Source of the DNA: Artemisia argyi
Lineage: Eukaryota; Streptophyta; Magnoliopsida; Asterales; Asteraceae
Direction of reading: 5' to 3'
Assembly: GCA_030686995.1 (NCBI GenBank)
Contig: CM060680.1
Location: 198,511,322-198,575,321, forward strand
DNA length: 64,000 bases
In this document: positions 43,763 to 55,100 of the stretch, piece after piece
How the letters are laid out: each line of letters begins with the position of its first letter
Numbering within the stretch: the stretch's first letter is position 1
Notes under the pieces: model-generated
The model's database searches: none
The model's input: the letters and a program-made list of their open reading frames with translations, nothing else
Told to the model about the DNA's origin: nothing
Program-made: the position numbers and the translations under genes

Positions 43763-44417
43763 AAGGATGACAATCGGGTTATCGGTTCGGGTCTATTGAG
43801 TTTTGAAAAACTAAAAAAAACTAGTTTGCAACCTGACCCTATAAGCTATTGTATCTATCGGGTTGGGTTTATCGGGTTAAATGCTAATCTCATCCCACAA
43901 TTTACTTCATTCACTAAAATTACCAACGTTAAAATTTCCTCATGAAACATATCAGTTGCCATGTGTTCATTCATTTGAACATGCAAAGTTTAATATACAA
44001 GTGAAACTAAAGATGAAACAATTACCTTTTCTTGAATGATAATTATTGGAGTAATCTACAATAATATAAACCATAAGAGTATAGGATAGTATAATGATTT
44101 ACGTGAAAGATTTATGAACCGTTATTAATCATAGGGCACATGCATATTAAGATTATCCCTTAAGTGGGCTTAGTGATTAAGATTTACGACTTATGGACTA
44201 TGATAAACGAGTTTCGTTCAAAAATTATGGATTTATTGGTTTGTCATTATAGCTTATTGGGTTTATTGGGTCAACCCGATAATGAACTAATTAATATCCT
44301 AACCCGACCCTATAAGACAATCGGGTTTATTAGGCCGACACAATAAGCTAAGTTGTACCCGAATCAACCCGTTTTATAAAGCCTTATCGGGTTCGGGTTG
44401 ACCCAATTGACACCCTT
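43763..44417. mobile_element. CGGGT-rich non-autonomous element (copy X)
   Basis: Terminal inverted repeats AAGGATGACAATCGGGT (left) and AAGGGTGTCAATTGGGT (right, read inward) match at 14 of 17 positions. Subterminal CGGGT motifs fill both ends. TIRs of this wording are typical of hAT elements, but no 8-bp TSD is visible. The right flank (GGACCAAAC...) is shared with copy Y at 60467. Confidence 0.55.
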
Positions 44418-45080
44418 AAGTCAGGACCAAACAACAACTTTTTGTATCAAAGAAACATTAACTTTAAAGCATTCTTTGCGATAGAAGGCATAATCTCATG
44501 AGCTGTGGGAATCATGTTAACTCTTTCGATAAGGACGGAGCCAGTACCAAATATAACCGGGTGCACAAAATTTTTTGTACAGTAATATAGAAACACAGCT
44601 CGATGAATCGGGTGCATTTCAGATGCATTTAGAAAAAATTGATTTTTTTTTCCAAAAATTAACACTACCTTGAAAAATTCATAGGTGTCACGGGACCCCC
44701 GCGGGAACCCCTGTTTTCGTCCCTACTTTTGAGCATCCTAGGTACTTGAGCACCAATCAACCTACGAAGTAGTCACACCTTCAACGTTATTCAACAACCA
44801 AATAAACGGCACAATGTGAAGCTCATCACAGATAGCCAATAGGTTTCTCACTGTATTTTCACACTTTTTTGTTTCGGGCACACCATAAAAGCTATTACAC
44901 CGACGAGCATACCACTTGTGAGTTCTAGATTTGTGTGTAAGTAATTTTGGCCATGTAAGGACTAAAAGAATTATGACCAAAAGCCCTGAAAACTTTATAT
45001 TGATGTATGAACTAATAACATCCTGAACCATTAAAATTGAATAGTAAGGGCCTAAAGGGATTACAAGTTTAAGTAACACT
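44418..45080 (-). pseudogene. Minus-strand coding-like segment, paralog 1
   Basis: Two minus-strand frames look protein-like: 45079-44762 (ending VPFIWLLNNVEGVTTS) and a downstream piece near 44530-44447 (NMIPTAHEIMPSIAKNALKL). Both have recognisable counterparts in the same order at 60905-60468, although stops and frameshifts differ. An insertion of about 200 bp with partly inverted ends (about 44530-44728) separates the two pieces here and is absent from the second paralog. I cannot name the family. The coordinated decay suggests an old duplicated gene or a repeat. Confidence 0.35.
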
Positions 45081-46240
45081 TAAACAAACCATGTTAGTGT
45101 GTATTTACTATGTGAAATAGTGTAAAAAATGTTGAGAGAATCCTCCTATATTTGGTGATGGAGACATTTATGGTTTAAAAATAAGCCCCGTGTGAATGAT
45201 CAATGGCTGTACCTAACGGGCTGACAAGAATGACAAATAACATCCTCTTATTGGCTCGTACCAGGTCGTGCCCTTCTCCAATATTCTTGGTCGTATGTCT
45301 CTCATTTTCGTGTGCCAGATACCCTTTTTTTTAACTATTAGTGAAAGTTTGGAGAAAATTGTCCGTGTGACGCAACTTTCTCGGGCCATATGCAGCTTGA
45401 GAGTTAGACGGGCATATCAAATGTTGATAATCTGCTTTATTGAATATTGTTAATGGGCTTGATTTTGGCGTGTAATTAGTGGGCTCGAGCCCCTATTATT
45501 GATACGCTATCAGGATCAAATTTAGAAAATAGTCCATTTATCTCTTTTGCATTTAAAAAGTAGTAAAAAAGCCATTTCTAAATATAGTTTTGCTAGACCA
45601 ATAAAATGTGTGACTCTACTAGTTTTTCTACACGTATCTAAAAAGTTAGTGGAGTTTTTTGCTAGACTGTACTTTTTAAGCGATCAGTCTTGTCTTTTTT
45701 AGGGAAAAAAAGGATTTTCTTTTTTTCTCGAAATTCTTAATTCTTTTTTGATTTTTTGCAAAAATACAAAAAGTGCTCACACAAAAAGTACCGGGGTAGC
45801 AAAAAGTATAGCCGTTAGTCTAGTAAAAAACCCTTCAACCAAATATTCTCTTTTTAAACACGTTTCAAAAAACTAAAACACTCGCACAGCATAATAGTAT
45901 ATCTGGACTATTTTTACTACTTCTTGAACTTAGAAATAAAAAATGGACAATTTTTGAAATTTGATAATTTACAAGGTTACAAATAGCGCGAGGCGTGGCG
46001 TGACGGCATAACCAAGCTTTACGCTTTAGCGGCTAAGGCGAAGCTTTTGTGTTTATAAGGCGTGACATAAGGCGGCACAAAATATGAAAATAATTATATA
46101 TTTATACCATATTTCATGTATATCGAGTTTACAAAAAGATACTTATGACATAAGACGTGACGTGACGGCATGACTAAATCTCACGTATTTACGGGAGCTT
46201 TTCGCGCGCCTTTTAAAACCATGATAATTTATTAGATATC
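45081..46240. other. Intergenic DNA with two low-confidence repeat remnants
   Basis: 45523-45575 and 45905-45957 are imperfect inverted repeats of about 50 bp (AAAATAGTCCATTT... against its reverse complement), suggesting a decayed MITE. About 45985-46225 is a GCG-rich stretch with repeated GGCGTGAC and GACGGCATGAC phrases, typical of another plant repeat type. No gene is supported. Confidence 0.4.
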
Positions 46241-47054
46241 ACTAGCAAACAAAAATAACCATATAATACCGCAATGCAAAACACTTTCTTCTTGGGCAGC
46301 TTTAATATTAATTCCTTTTGCAAGAATGATAAATGCCATCACCCACCTTGCTCACTGTCTCCCTCATTAACACAAACAAACAAACATATACTCACACACA
46401 CGCACCACACAAAAGCACTCTCATCTCATCTCAATATTGGTTCTTGAGGTTGTTCTTTTTTCATGTTTTGAAGATTCACTTACGTATTGGTTCTGGCTAG
46501 CTTAGTATTAAAACATACTAACCAGACAAAAACACTCTCAACTCATCTCATCTCATCTCATCTCAAAATATTGTTTTTCTTAAGGTAGTGTTTCTTATAT
46601 ATGTATTATTTTTCATGTTTTGAAGATTGTATTTTATAGATCCATATTTTTTCTATAGTTCTGAAATGTTATAACACCTTTTTCACTAAAATTTTTTGTA
46701 GATCTGCTGGTCTCAAGAACCTGGCTGCTAGCTTTTAATTAAGGTATATCACTTTTAAAGTTCTTCTACTCTGATTTTAGTTAACTTGTGCTTTTGTTTG
46801 TCCCTAATAATTAAATATGTGGTCATAAAATTATACGGAGTACGTGTTTAATTATTTGGTCAAATATGTAAACTGATTCATTATGAGTTGATGTATTATT
46901 AGTTTGATAAATGCTTTTTCTATGTTTTTTTATTCTTAAAAGAATGTACATCTCATTCAGTGTTTGTTTTAGGTTAGATAAATCTATATCTATGTGTTTC
47001 TGTAGATTTGTCTAGTGCTAGAAATGATTTTTTTAGTTTGTTTTAGGCTCGTTA

Positions 47055-47089
<35 letters not shown>

Positions 47090-48094
47090 CATGTACTGTT
47101 TTTATAGAATTATAATTTGTAAAATTTCTTTTTAAAAAACTAATGTATGTTTTCATGTTGTTTTTTATATAAGAAAGTACAGTATGTTTTTATGTTGGAT
47201 TTATTCCTTTAAAAAAAGAAAAAGAAAAAAAGAAATGTAGCATATGTTTTTTGTAATTTTATTTTACAACATACAAGAATGTACATCACTATGCTTTTTC
47301 AATGTTTAGGCTAGCTAATTAATCTGTCTTTTTTATTTTATTTTATAGCATGAACAATTTTTATAGAAAAATAATTTGTAATTTTTTTTAAATAATGTAG
47401 GTTTTCATGTTGATTTTTTATATAAGTTTATGTTGGTTTTATTCTTTTCTGAAAAAAAAAATGCACCTTTTTTATGTGCTTTTAATTTTTGTATACAAGA
47501 ATGTAGTTTTTATGTTTAAAGACTTTTTATGTTGATTTATTTGACCAACATTAAAAACTTGCAACCAACTCACAAGTTCCATCTACCGACATTTATTTTC
47601 ATCTACCAATATTTAAGCTATTCACTTGCGTTAAAGTTTATTTATACTATGAACTGTTTTTTAAACACTTTGCTGATTTTTTTTGCATTGTGTGTACTAT
47701 TTGGCCAATATTAAAGCCTTTTAACCACCTATATTTACTTTCATCTACCAATATTCAATTCAATCTACCAATAATTAAGGCTATTCAATTGCATTAAAGT
47801 TGTCTTTCCATTTTTTTTCAGCACTGAACACCGCTTTCCTACCAACGACAAGCAGCGGTAACCCGTTGCAAACCAATCTTCTGTTAATATGTTTGCTCTA
47901 AGTGTTGATCAAAACCCTCTACTCTTATTTTATGATACAAGAGCAAAACAAACATTTTCTTGTTGAAATAAGCGGTCTTGGAAATGTAAAGGTACATCTC
48001 ACTATCTTTTCTTATTACTATTTATATCTTAATGTGTGTCTTTGCTCAATGTCAACACAAGATTCACTTGTGTTTTAATAGTTTACCAATAAAG

Positions 48095-48136
<42 letters not shown>

Positions 48137-48486
48137 GCTCGCATGTTGTGTCGGGTGGAAATTCTTTTCATTTAGAGTTTTATTTATTTCGAGCTTCATT
48201 TGAAATTTCTATGAGCCACTATGATCAATTTAGTCCATTTTTTCATAGCACTTATGGTGTTTAACTTCTGACTTCATACATTAAGACGAGAAAGAGCAAC
48301 AATGTGACAAATTGTTGATATTTTTTATTGTTAGACTTGGGAAAAAATAATATAAAGTTAGTCCAAAGTGCTGATCAAAACCCTCTTCTTTTATATTATG
48401 ATATATATTTTAAAAAAAAATTATTGAAATAGGTGGTCTCAGAAATAAAAAGGTATAATCTCACTATTTTTTCTTATTAATATTTA
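46241..48486. repeat. Paralogous leader/intron-like segment, copy 2 (longest)
   Basis: It shares ordered blocks with 3471-4120 and 42162-42416 and with 61986-63030: a CT/CA-rich leader (46370-46440), ATATTGGTT, a T-rich intron-like stretch ending TTTTTTGTAG (46701), CTACCAATATTTAAG blocks, and a CACCGCTTTCCTACCAACG block at about 47830. A sub-block at 47900-48040 is itself repeated at 48355-48490. An (AT)n tract lies at 48101-48134. No continuous ORF. It looks like a non-coding relic of a duplicated gene or a large non-autonomous element. Confidence 0.55.
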
Positions 48487-48535
48487 CTAGCAAGGTACCC
48501 CATATTGCAGCGGCGAGCGACGGGTACCCAAATAA
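48487..48535 (-). mobile_element. Possible Helitron 3' terminus
   Basis: Read on the minus strand, the sequence has paired GGTACCC/GGGTACC blocks, then CTAG (48490-48487) and a T. This is the layout of a Helitron end (hairpin, then CTRR before a T). The other end is not found. Confidence 0.3.
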
Positions 48536-49625
48536 TTAAAATTTTTGACAAATAATATTTTTTTATAATACGTTTTTCGTGACAATAATTTTATAGAAAA
48601 CGAGAATTTTAGGTTATAATAACTTGAAACAATGAGAAACTATATTATGATAAAAGCATGTAGTAGTAAGAATATAGACATGCCATTTAGTTAACTTTTT
48701 GATAGATTGTATTAATTTTTTTGATAAAAGCAGATGGGTATTGGAGGCCCCACGGTCAGTGCGATTCACATATGATGATGGGCATCTCAGAACACGGATA
48801 AAGGGATGCAAAAATCAGTGGATGATGCACGAATATTGTGTCGCCCCAAACCTAATCAACATGACTTAAATATAAATACACTATGTGCAAAATTTACAAG
48901 TATCCGGATTCTTCACATTGTAAAGTATTCCAAGAAAGAGAGGCGGTAAGTTGGGTTGTCAATCGGATTATCGGGTCGGGTTAAGGGTCTTATCGAGTCG
49001 GATCTATCGGGTTTTCAAAAAACAAAAACAAACCCGCAACCCGACCTTATAAAAATCGGGTCTATCGGGTTACGTTTAGTCTGGTTGGTCTATCGGGTTA
49101 TCGGGTTACTTGTTAAGGAAAAAACATAAGGCCAATAATAAAAAAATTAATGCTATGGAACAGGAATATTGGACTTTGGGAGCAAGTGTTTTATAATGGT
49201 AGGATTGCTATATGGTGTAATTAAACCAAATTTATTTGTATGTATTTGTGATCTTGCTGTTATACCTTTGTGCTTCATGTTTATGAAATGAAGTGCAACA
49301 AGCAATGGAAGTGTTGTATGTTAGACAAAGGAAGTGTTATACGGAGTATGTTAATTTTGATAAGAGAGTATCGAACTATCTATTTAAGAAATGGTTCAAT
49401 GTAATGATGTATGGCTCCTTTAATATTTGGTTAAATCCACAAGTTAGGCTTGGTTGTGTACCAGTGTTATAAAGAGTCTAAACAAAGATCTTTATATCAT
49501 GTACTTAAATATCATGTGCTAGTTGGGGATTAGTTCTAGTAGAAAAGTATCTTAAAGTCGAAAACGTATGACGCATCCTAATCACGACACTTGTCAATGT
49601 GTTCAAGGGTAATTTGGGTATTATA
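48536..49625. other. Intergenic DNA and left part of CGGGT-rich element (copy Y)
   Basis: Copy Y begins at about 48951 (TTGGGTTGTCAATCGG) with CGGGT motifs to about 49110. The rest is AT-rich sequence without a gene. The intact Copia element interrupts copy Y; it resumes at 57772 and ends at 60467, itself interrupted by the hAT element. Confidence 0.5.
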
Positions 49626-50416
49626 TGTTGGTTTTATAGACAAAATAATAATAGTCGTGTGTTAGGATCGAACTTGAGATCACGGGATTGCACACAATAC
49701 GTATGAAGAGAAAATGTAATAATTATTTATAAAATGTTATAATTAATTATTAAACACAAAACAAATAAATAATAATTAGTATTATTGATTAATGACTAAT
49801 TATTTATTAAACGAAGATTAGGAAAGTAATTACTAGACAAAACATGGAAACAAGAGAAGGTTCCGGAATCCCCTAGGGGATGCCATAGCCGATCGGCCCA
49901 AGGGGTAAACCCACCTCCATTGTGCCTTGAGCTCCAAGTTTTGAATAGTATATAAGCAAACCCAAGATGGATGTTTTCTCATAACTTGTACACACACATC
50001 TTGGTGTTTTCTTCTCCTTTTCTTTCTTGGTCGATTCACAAACCGAACACCCCTAAGGGTTTCGATTTCTTGCATCTAAAAAAAGGGTTTTGTGTTTTAT
50101 TACTTGCAAATACTTTTCTTGAATTAGTACGTGTGTACAAGAACGTGAATCAAACACATTATTGCTTGATTCTTGGATTGAATTACAAAAAGGTAAGGGG
50201 TAATTCATATAATCCTTATAAACCCTAATTAGGGTTCTTGGTTCCGGAAGATTGCATTGATTCTTGTTCGGGCTAGAATCACAAAGGTACGTTTACGATT
50301 TAAATAATTGATTAATTAATTACATGTTATTCGATCTATTATAATTGCTTCCGCTCATGCTCACTTTGATGTACTTGGTTTATTTATATGAATGTCATGA
50401 TGTAATAATTCCAACA
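49626..50416 (+). repeat. Copia 5' LTR, 791 bp
   Basis: A TATA box (AGTATATAAGC) is at 49948-49958. Downstream, AAAAGGTAAGG (GT at 50193) and AAAGGTACG (GT at 50287) resemble splice donors. AACCCTAATTAGGGTT at 50221-50236 is a perfect palindrome made of two telobox-like motifs. Confidence 0.92.
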
Positions 50417-50417
50417 G

Positions 50418-50430
50418 TGGCATCTAGAGC
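50418..50430 (+). other. Primer binding site of Copia element
   Basis: TGGCATCTAGAGC lies one base after the LTR; a variant of the initiator-Met tRNA site. Confidence 0.75.
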
Positions 50431-52106
50431 CGTTATAATGTGTAATTAATTATCGAAACGCATAAAAATTGGATCTTGATTCGTTTAGTTACATGTTTTT
50501 AGGGTTTATTTGTTAGAATCCCTAACCCTAATTTTTTTTGGTCGAATGACCTTAAAGGGTTATTAGGGTTTATGTTTTTTAATTTTTTTAATTTGATTAG
50601 AAACCCTAAGATGCCATGTAATTGTTATGCGTTTTAGTAAACGATCTTGGTGCAATGTGTTAATTGTTAAGCTAAATCCATGAAAAAGTGCATATTTGCA
50701 TGGATTTTTATTGTGTTATAATTTAAATTGTTTATATGAATTAATGGTTAAGTTATATTAAAACATGTAAATTTTAATAGATGTCGAATTGGGGAAGACT
50801 CCAATATTAAGTAATCAATTATGTGCTATGTGGTATTTATTTAATTTTGGCTTACGCAATCGATTTATCGATGTATGTGGCTCTTTTTCCAAGAAAAAGA
50901 AAGCCCTAATTGAATTAATACGTTATACGCCTAGATTTGATTATTAATAGGACTTTTGAATAAGATTTGCATGTGGCTACATGTTTTATACATATTTAAT
51001 TGTTATGATTATGTATATGTGTTTATTTAGTTGTTTTATTTTTTATTGTATATTACTTGTTTTGTTTATTTATTGTGTTAGACATGTTTATATAAACGAA
51101 AAGGGTAATTTTTTTAATAGAAAAATAATACGGACTAAATAATGGCGTAATTATTTTGGTTTTTAAGAGTTAAAATTTCAAAGGATTGGTTGATTGATGT
51201 TTTTGTACGTAATGGTTAAATAGGCTCGACCGAAGTTTACACACTACAAGATGGGTATAAGGATGGCAACGCATTAAATTGTGGCCTTAGATAGACAACA
51301 TTCTGTCTTAACGCTCGTTTGTGTGTAAATTAGACTTACCGAACAACCATTACATGTACATTGTCATCTTAAGGATGAATAATCCACAATTCCACAATGA
51401 TTATCCGAAACACTAAGCCTTCGGGCTTATGCAAAAGTACGATATAGTGGACGATAATTGATGGTTATTCTTTAATTGGTGAACCCGATACCTCAATCAA
51501 AACTTTGTTATTTTACTCTTAGCTAATTGGTAATAAAAATGTTTTGTAAAACCAATGTTATGAAGTTGTATGCATGCTTCTTCATACATTATTTTGATCA
51601 CATCAACATATTAATACCCTTATAAAATTAAGTCGAATGCCATCTAATTAAGAACACTTGAAGTTGTAATTTACGTCATGTGAGAACTTGGCGAGATTGC
51701 AATGGAGAGGTAAATTTCATAAATTCATTGCTAGCAGATCAACTGATGTGATGGATTTGTAAGTTTGCAGTTTTTAAGTTAGACGACTTAAATTGAGTAG
51801 GAAGTGAAACTTGGACTCAAGGCATTAAGATGGGGACTAAACATGCTTACAATACAAATGTTTTGTGATTGTAAATCCCATAAATCTAGGAATTGGGCAA
51901 ATGTTATGCCAATTACTTGTACGACAAGTTACCTCATATTGTACTTTCATTACTAGCAGATCAACTGATGTGATGAAACTATGTTTATGGAGGATCCTAG
52001 TTTTCAAGATTATTCTATGGATTTTATTTTTCTTGGGTATTTTAATTTTCTTGAAAAATTGTATTATCAAAAATACTAATGTTTTGAACTTTCTTTATCT
52101 GTAGAA
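50431..52106 (+). other. Long leader of Copia element
   Basis: About 1.7 kb without a substantial ORF. It contains a 23-bp direct repeat (CTAGCAGATCAACTGATGTG plus ATG) at 51731-51753 and 51953-51975, and several telobox-like AACCCTAA/TTAGGGTT motifs (50495-50620). It ends with a pyrimidine-rich stretch and GTAG (52101-52104) two bases before the gag ATG, which fits a splice acceptor. Confidence 0.6.
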
Positions 52107-55100
52107 ATGGCTCAAACTGATAACACCAACTTTCGTTCTGTGTTCAAAACTTATTTTGAACGAGAAAAATTGACTGGCTCGGAAAATTTCAATGATTGGT
52201 ACCGTTCACTAAGGATTGTCCTGCGAGTGACTGGTCAACTCGAAATCTTGAAAACGCCTTGTCCTGCTGAACCTGAAGGCGTGGCAGCAACTGATGCTGC
52301 TAAGGCCAAATGGAATCTTGATTGCAAGGAACATATTGATGTGGCCGCAATGATGTTAGGGGCGATGTCCACACCTCTTCAAAGGCAGTTTGAGGAGTAT
52401 TTCCCCATGAACATGATTGATGAACTCAAGAAACTCTATGAGAAACCATCAAATGTAGAGATTTACGATTTGATGGAGGCTCTACATGGTTGTAAGCAAG
52501 GGGATGGTGAACCTGTGAGTGCTCATGTGTTGAAGATGAAAAGTTTAATGGATCAACTACAAACACTTAAGAAACCTTATGACAATGATATGGCTGTGAA
52601 CTTAATCAATAGGTCCCTTAACAAGGATTTTAATGGTTTTGTGAAGAACTTCAATATGCATTGCGTGGGGAAGACAGTAAGTGAATTGCACGCACTGCTC
52701 ATTGATTATGAGAAAGGGTTGACACCAAAGGCTCCTACACCCCAAGTTCTTGCTATACAAGGGGGTAGAATTAACAAGCCAAATGTGAACAAGAAGAAGG
52801 GTAAAGGAAAGAAGAAGGCTGATAAGAATAAGCAGGTTATGGCTTATCAACCACCTCAACCTAAGAAGAACCCTCCTGTCAAGAATAATCCAAAGAAGGA
52901 TCAAGGATGCCATTACTGCAAGGTGATGGGCCATTGGAAGAGGAATTGTCCTCTTTATCTCGATGACTTGCAAAATAATAAGGTTAAGAAGACTGGGCAC
53001 ATGGGCGCCAGCACTTCAGGTGACTTATTTGTCATTGAATTATTTAATTTATCTCGAATAATAAATTCCTGGGTATATGATACTGGATGTGGTATTAATA
53101 TTTGTAATACACTGCAGGGGTTTAGAGAGGAAAGGAGACTAACTTATGGGGAGCAATTTCTGCATGTGGGAAATGGAGCACAAGCAGCAGTTGAAGCCAA
53201 AGGAATGTTTGATTTAGTTTTACCTTCGGGTTTAGTACTTTGTTTAAACAATTGTCATTATGCACCTTCTATAATTAGAGGTGTTGTTTCCTTTTCATGT
53301 TTGTTGGATCTTGGTTTTTCTCATACTATTGATGGCAATAAAATTTCTGTTTCTTTAAATGGTGTATTTTATTTTAATGTTATTGCTGTGAATGGTGTGT
53401 TTGAAATTGATATGAATAATTGTGTGACTTCCAACAATAATAATAATTCGATGTACAGCATAAGTAAGAGAATGAAGTATGACTTGAATTCGTCTTACCT
53501 TTGGCACTGTAGACTTGCCCATATAGGCAAGACTCGCATGCAAAAGCTGCAACGTGAAGGGCTTTTGAATAATATCAATGATGAGTCATTTGATAAATGC
53601 GAATCTTGTATTTCTGGGAAGATGACGAAGAAACTTTTTCATAATAATATGGAAAGAGCTTCAGATCTACTTGGTTTGATACACACGGATGTGTGTGGAC
53701 CACTTAGACATGTGTCAAGGAGAGGTGCTGTCTACTTCTTAACTTTTACGGATGATTTCAGCCGTTATGGTTATGTTTGTTTACTTAAACATAAACATGA
53801 AGTGTTTGAAACATTTAAAGTTTTCAAAGCAGAAGTAGAATTGCAATTGGGAAAGAAGATTAAAGCTCTTCGTTCTGATCGAGGTGGTGAATACCTTAGT
53901 CAAGATTTTAAAGATTTCTTAACTGAGAATGGAATTGTCCAGAATCTCACATCTCCATATACTCCACAACAAAATGGTGTATCTGAGAGAAGGAATCGTA
54001 CATTGTTGGACATGGTTCGATCAATGTATAATCTTACTAATCTTCCTTTGTCTTTTTGGGATTATGCTCTTGAATCAGCTGTTCGTATTTTGAACATGGT
54101 TCCCACCAAGAAGGTTGATAAGACACCATATGAAATATGGACTGGAAAAGCTCCGAACTTGTCTTATTTAAAGGTCTGGGGTTGTGAGGCATATGTTAAA
54201 CGTGACTCACAAGATAAACTCCAACAAAGATCTGTAAAATGCATTTTCGTAGGATACCCTAAGGAAACTATGGGTTACTACTTTTACTACCCACCTGAGA
54301 ACAAAGTGTTTGTTGCAAGATATGGTGATTTTCTTGAAAGTGAATTTGTAGTTCAAGAAATCAGTGGGAGAGTATATGATTTAGAAGATGATCTAAATAA
54401 TGCATTGCCTTCAGAAAACACTAGCACGCTTCCTATAGAACCGGAAAGTCTGGGTCCTCCACCGGAAGTTGAAGTAATTCCCATTCGCAGATCTTCAAGA
54501 TCTGTGAAAGCTCCTGACCGTCTATGTCTTAATGTAGAGGTTGATGAGCATACACTAGGGGATCTTAATGAACCTACTAGTTATAGAGCTGCCATTAATA
54601 GCCCTCAAAAAGCTAAATGGAAAGCTGCTATGGATGGGGAAATACAATCCATGCATGATAATGAAGTCTGGGAAGAAGTTGACTTACCTCCTGGTGCCAA
54701 GGTAGTTGGGAGTAAGTGGCTTTACAAAATCAAGACTGACATGGATGGATATGCACACATTTATAAGGCTCGTCTAGTTGCTAAAGGTTTTACTCAAACT
54801 TTTGGACTAGATTACGAGGAGACGTTTTCTCCTGTAGCAGACATAAGAGCTATAAGAATTCTCATAGCTATAGCGGCGTACTATGACTATGAGATTTGGC
54901 AAATGGATGTGAAAACCGCTTTCTTAAATGGTCATCTAGATGAAGACATCTATATGGCACAACCAGAAGGGTTTGAAAATCCAGAATTTCCAAATCGTGC
55001 TTGCAAGCTTAAGAGAGCCATTTATGGATTAAAGCAAGCATCACGACAATGGAACAAGAGGTTTGATGCTGAAATTAAAAAGTTTGGATTCACTCAAAAT

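Noticed and set aside
49833..50228. Short frames on both strands in the Copia LTRs (also 57183-57578)
   Set aside because: They lie in LTR promoter/leader sequence, occur in both LTRs and have no codon signal.
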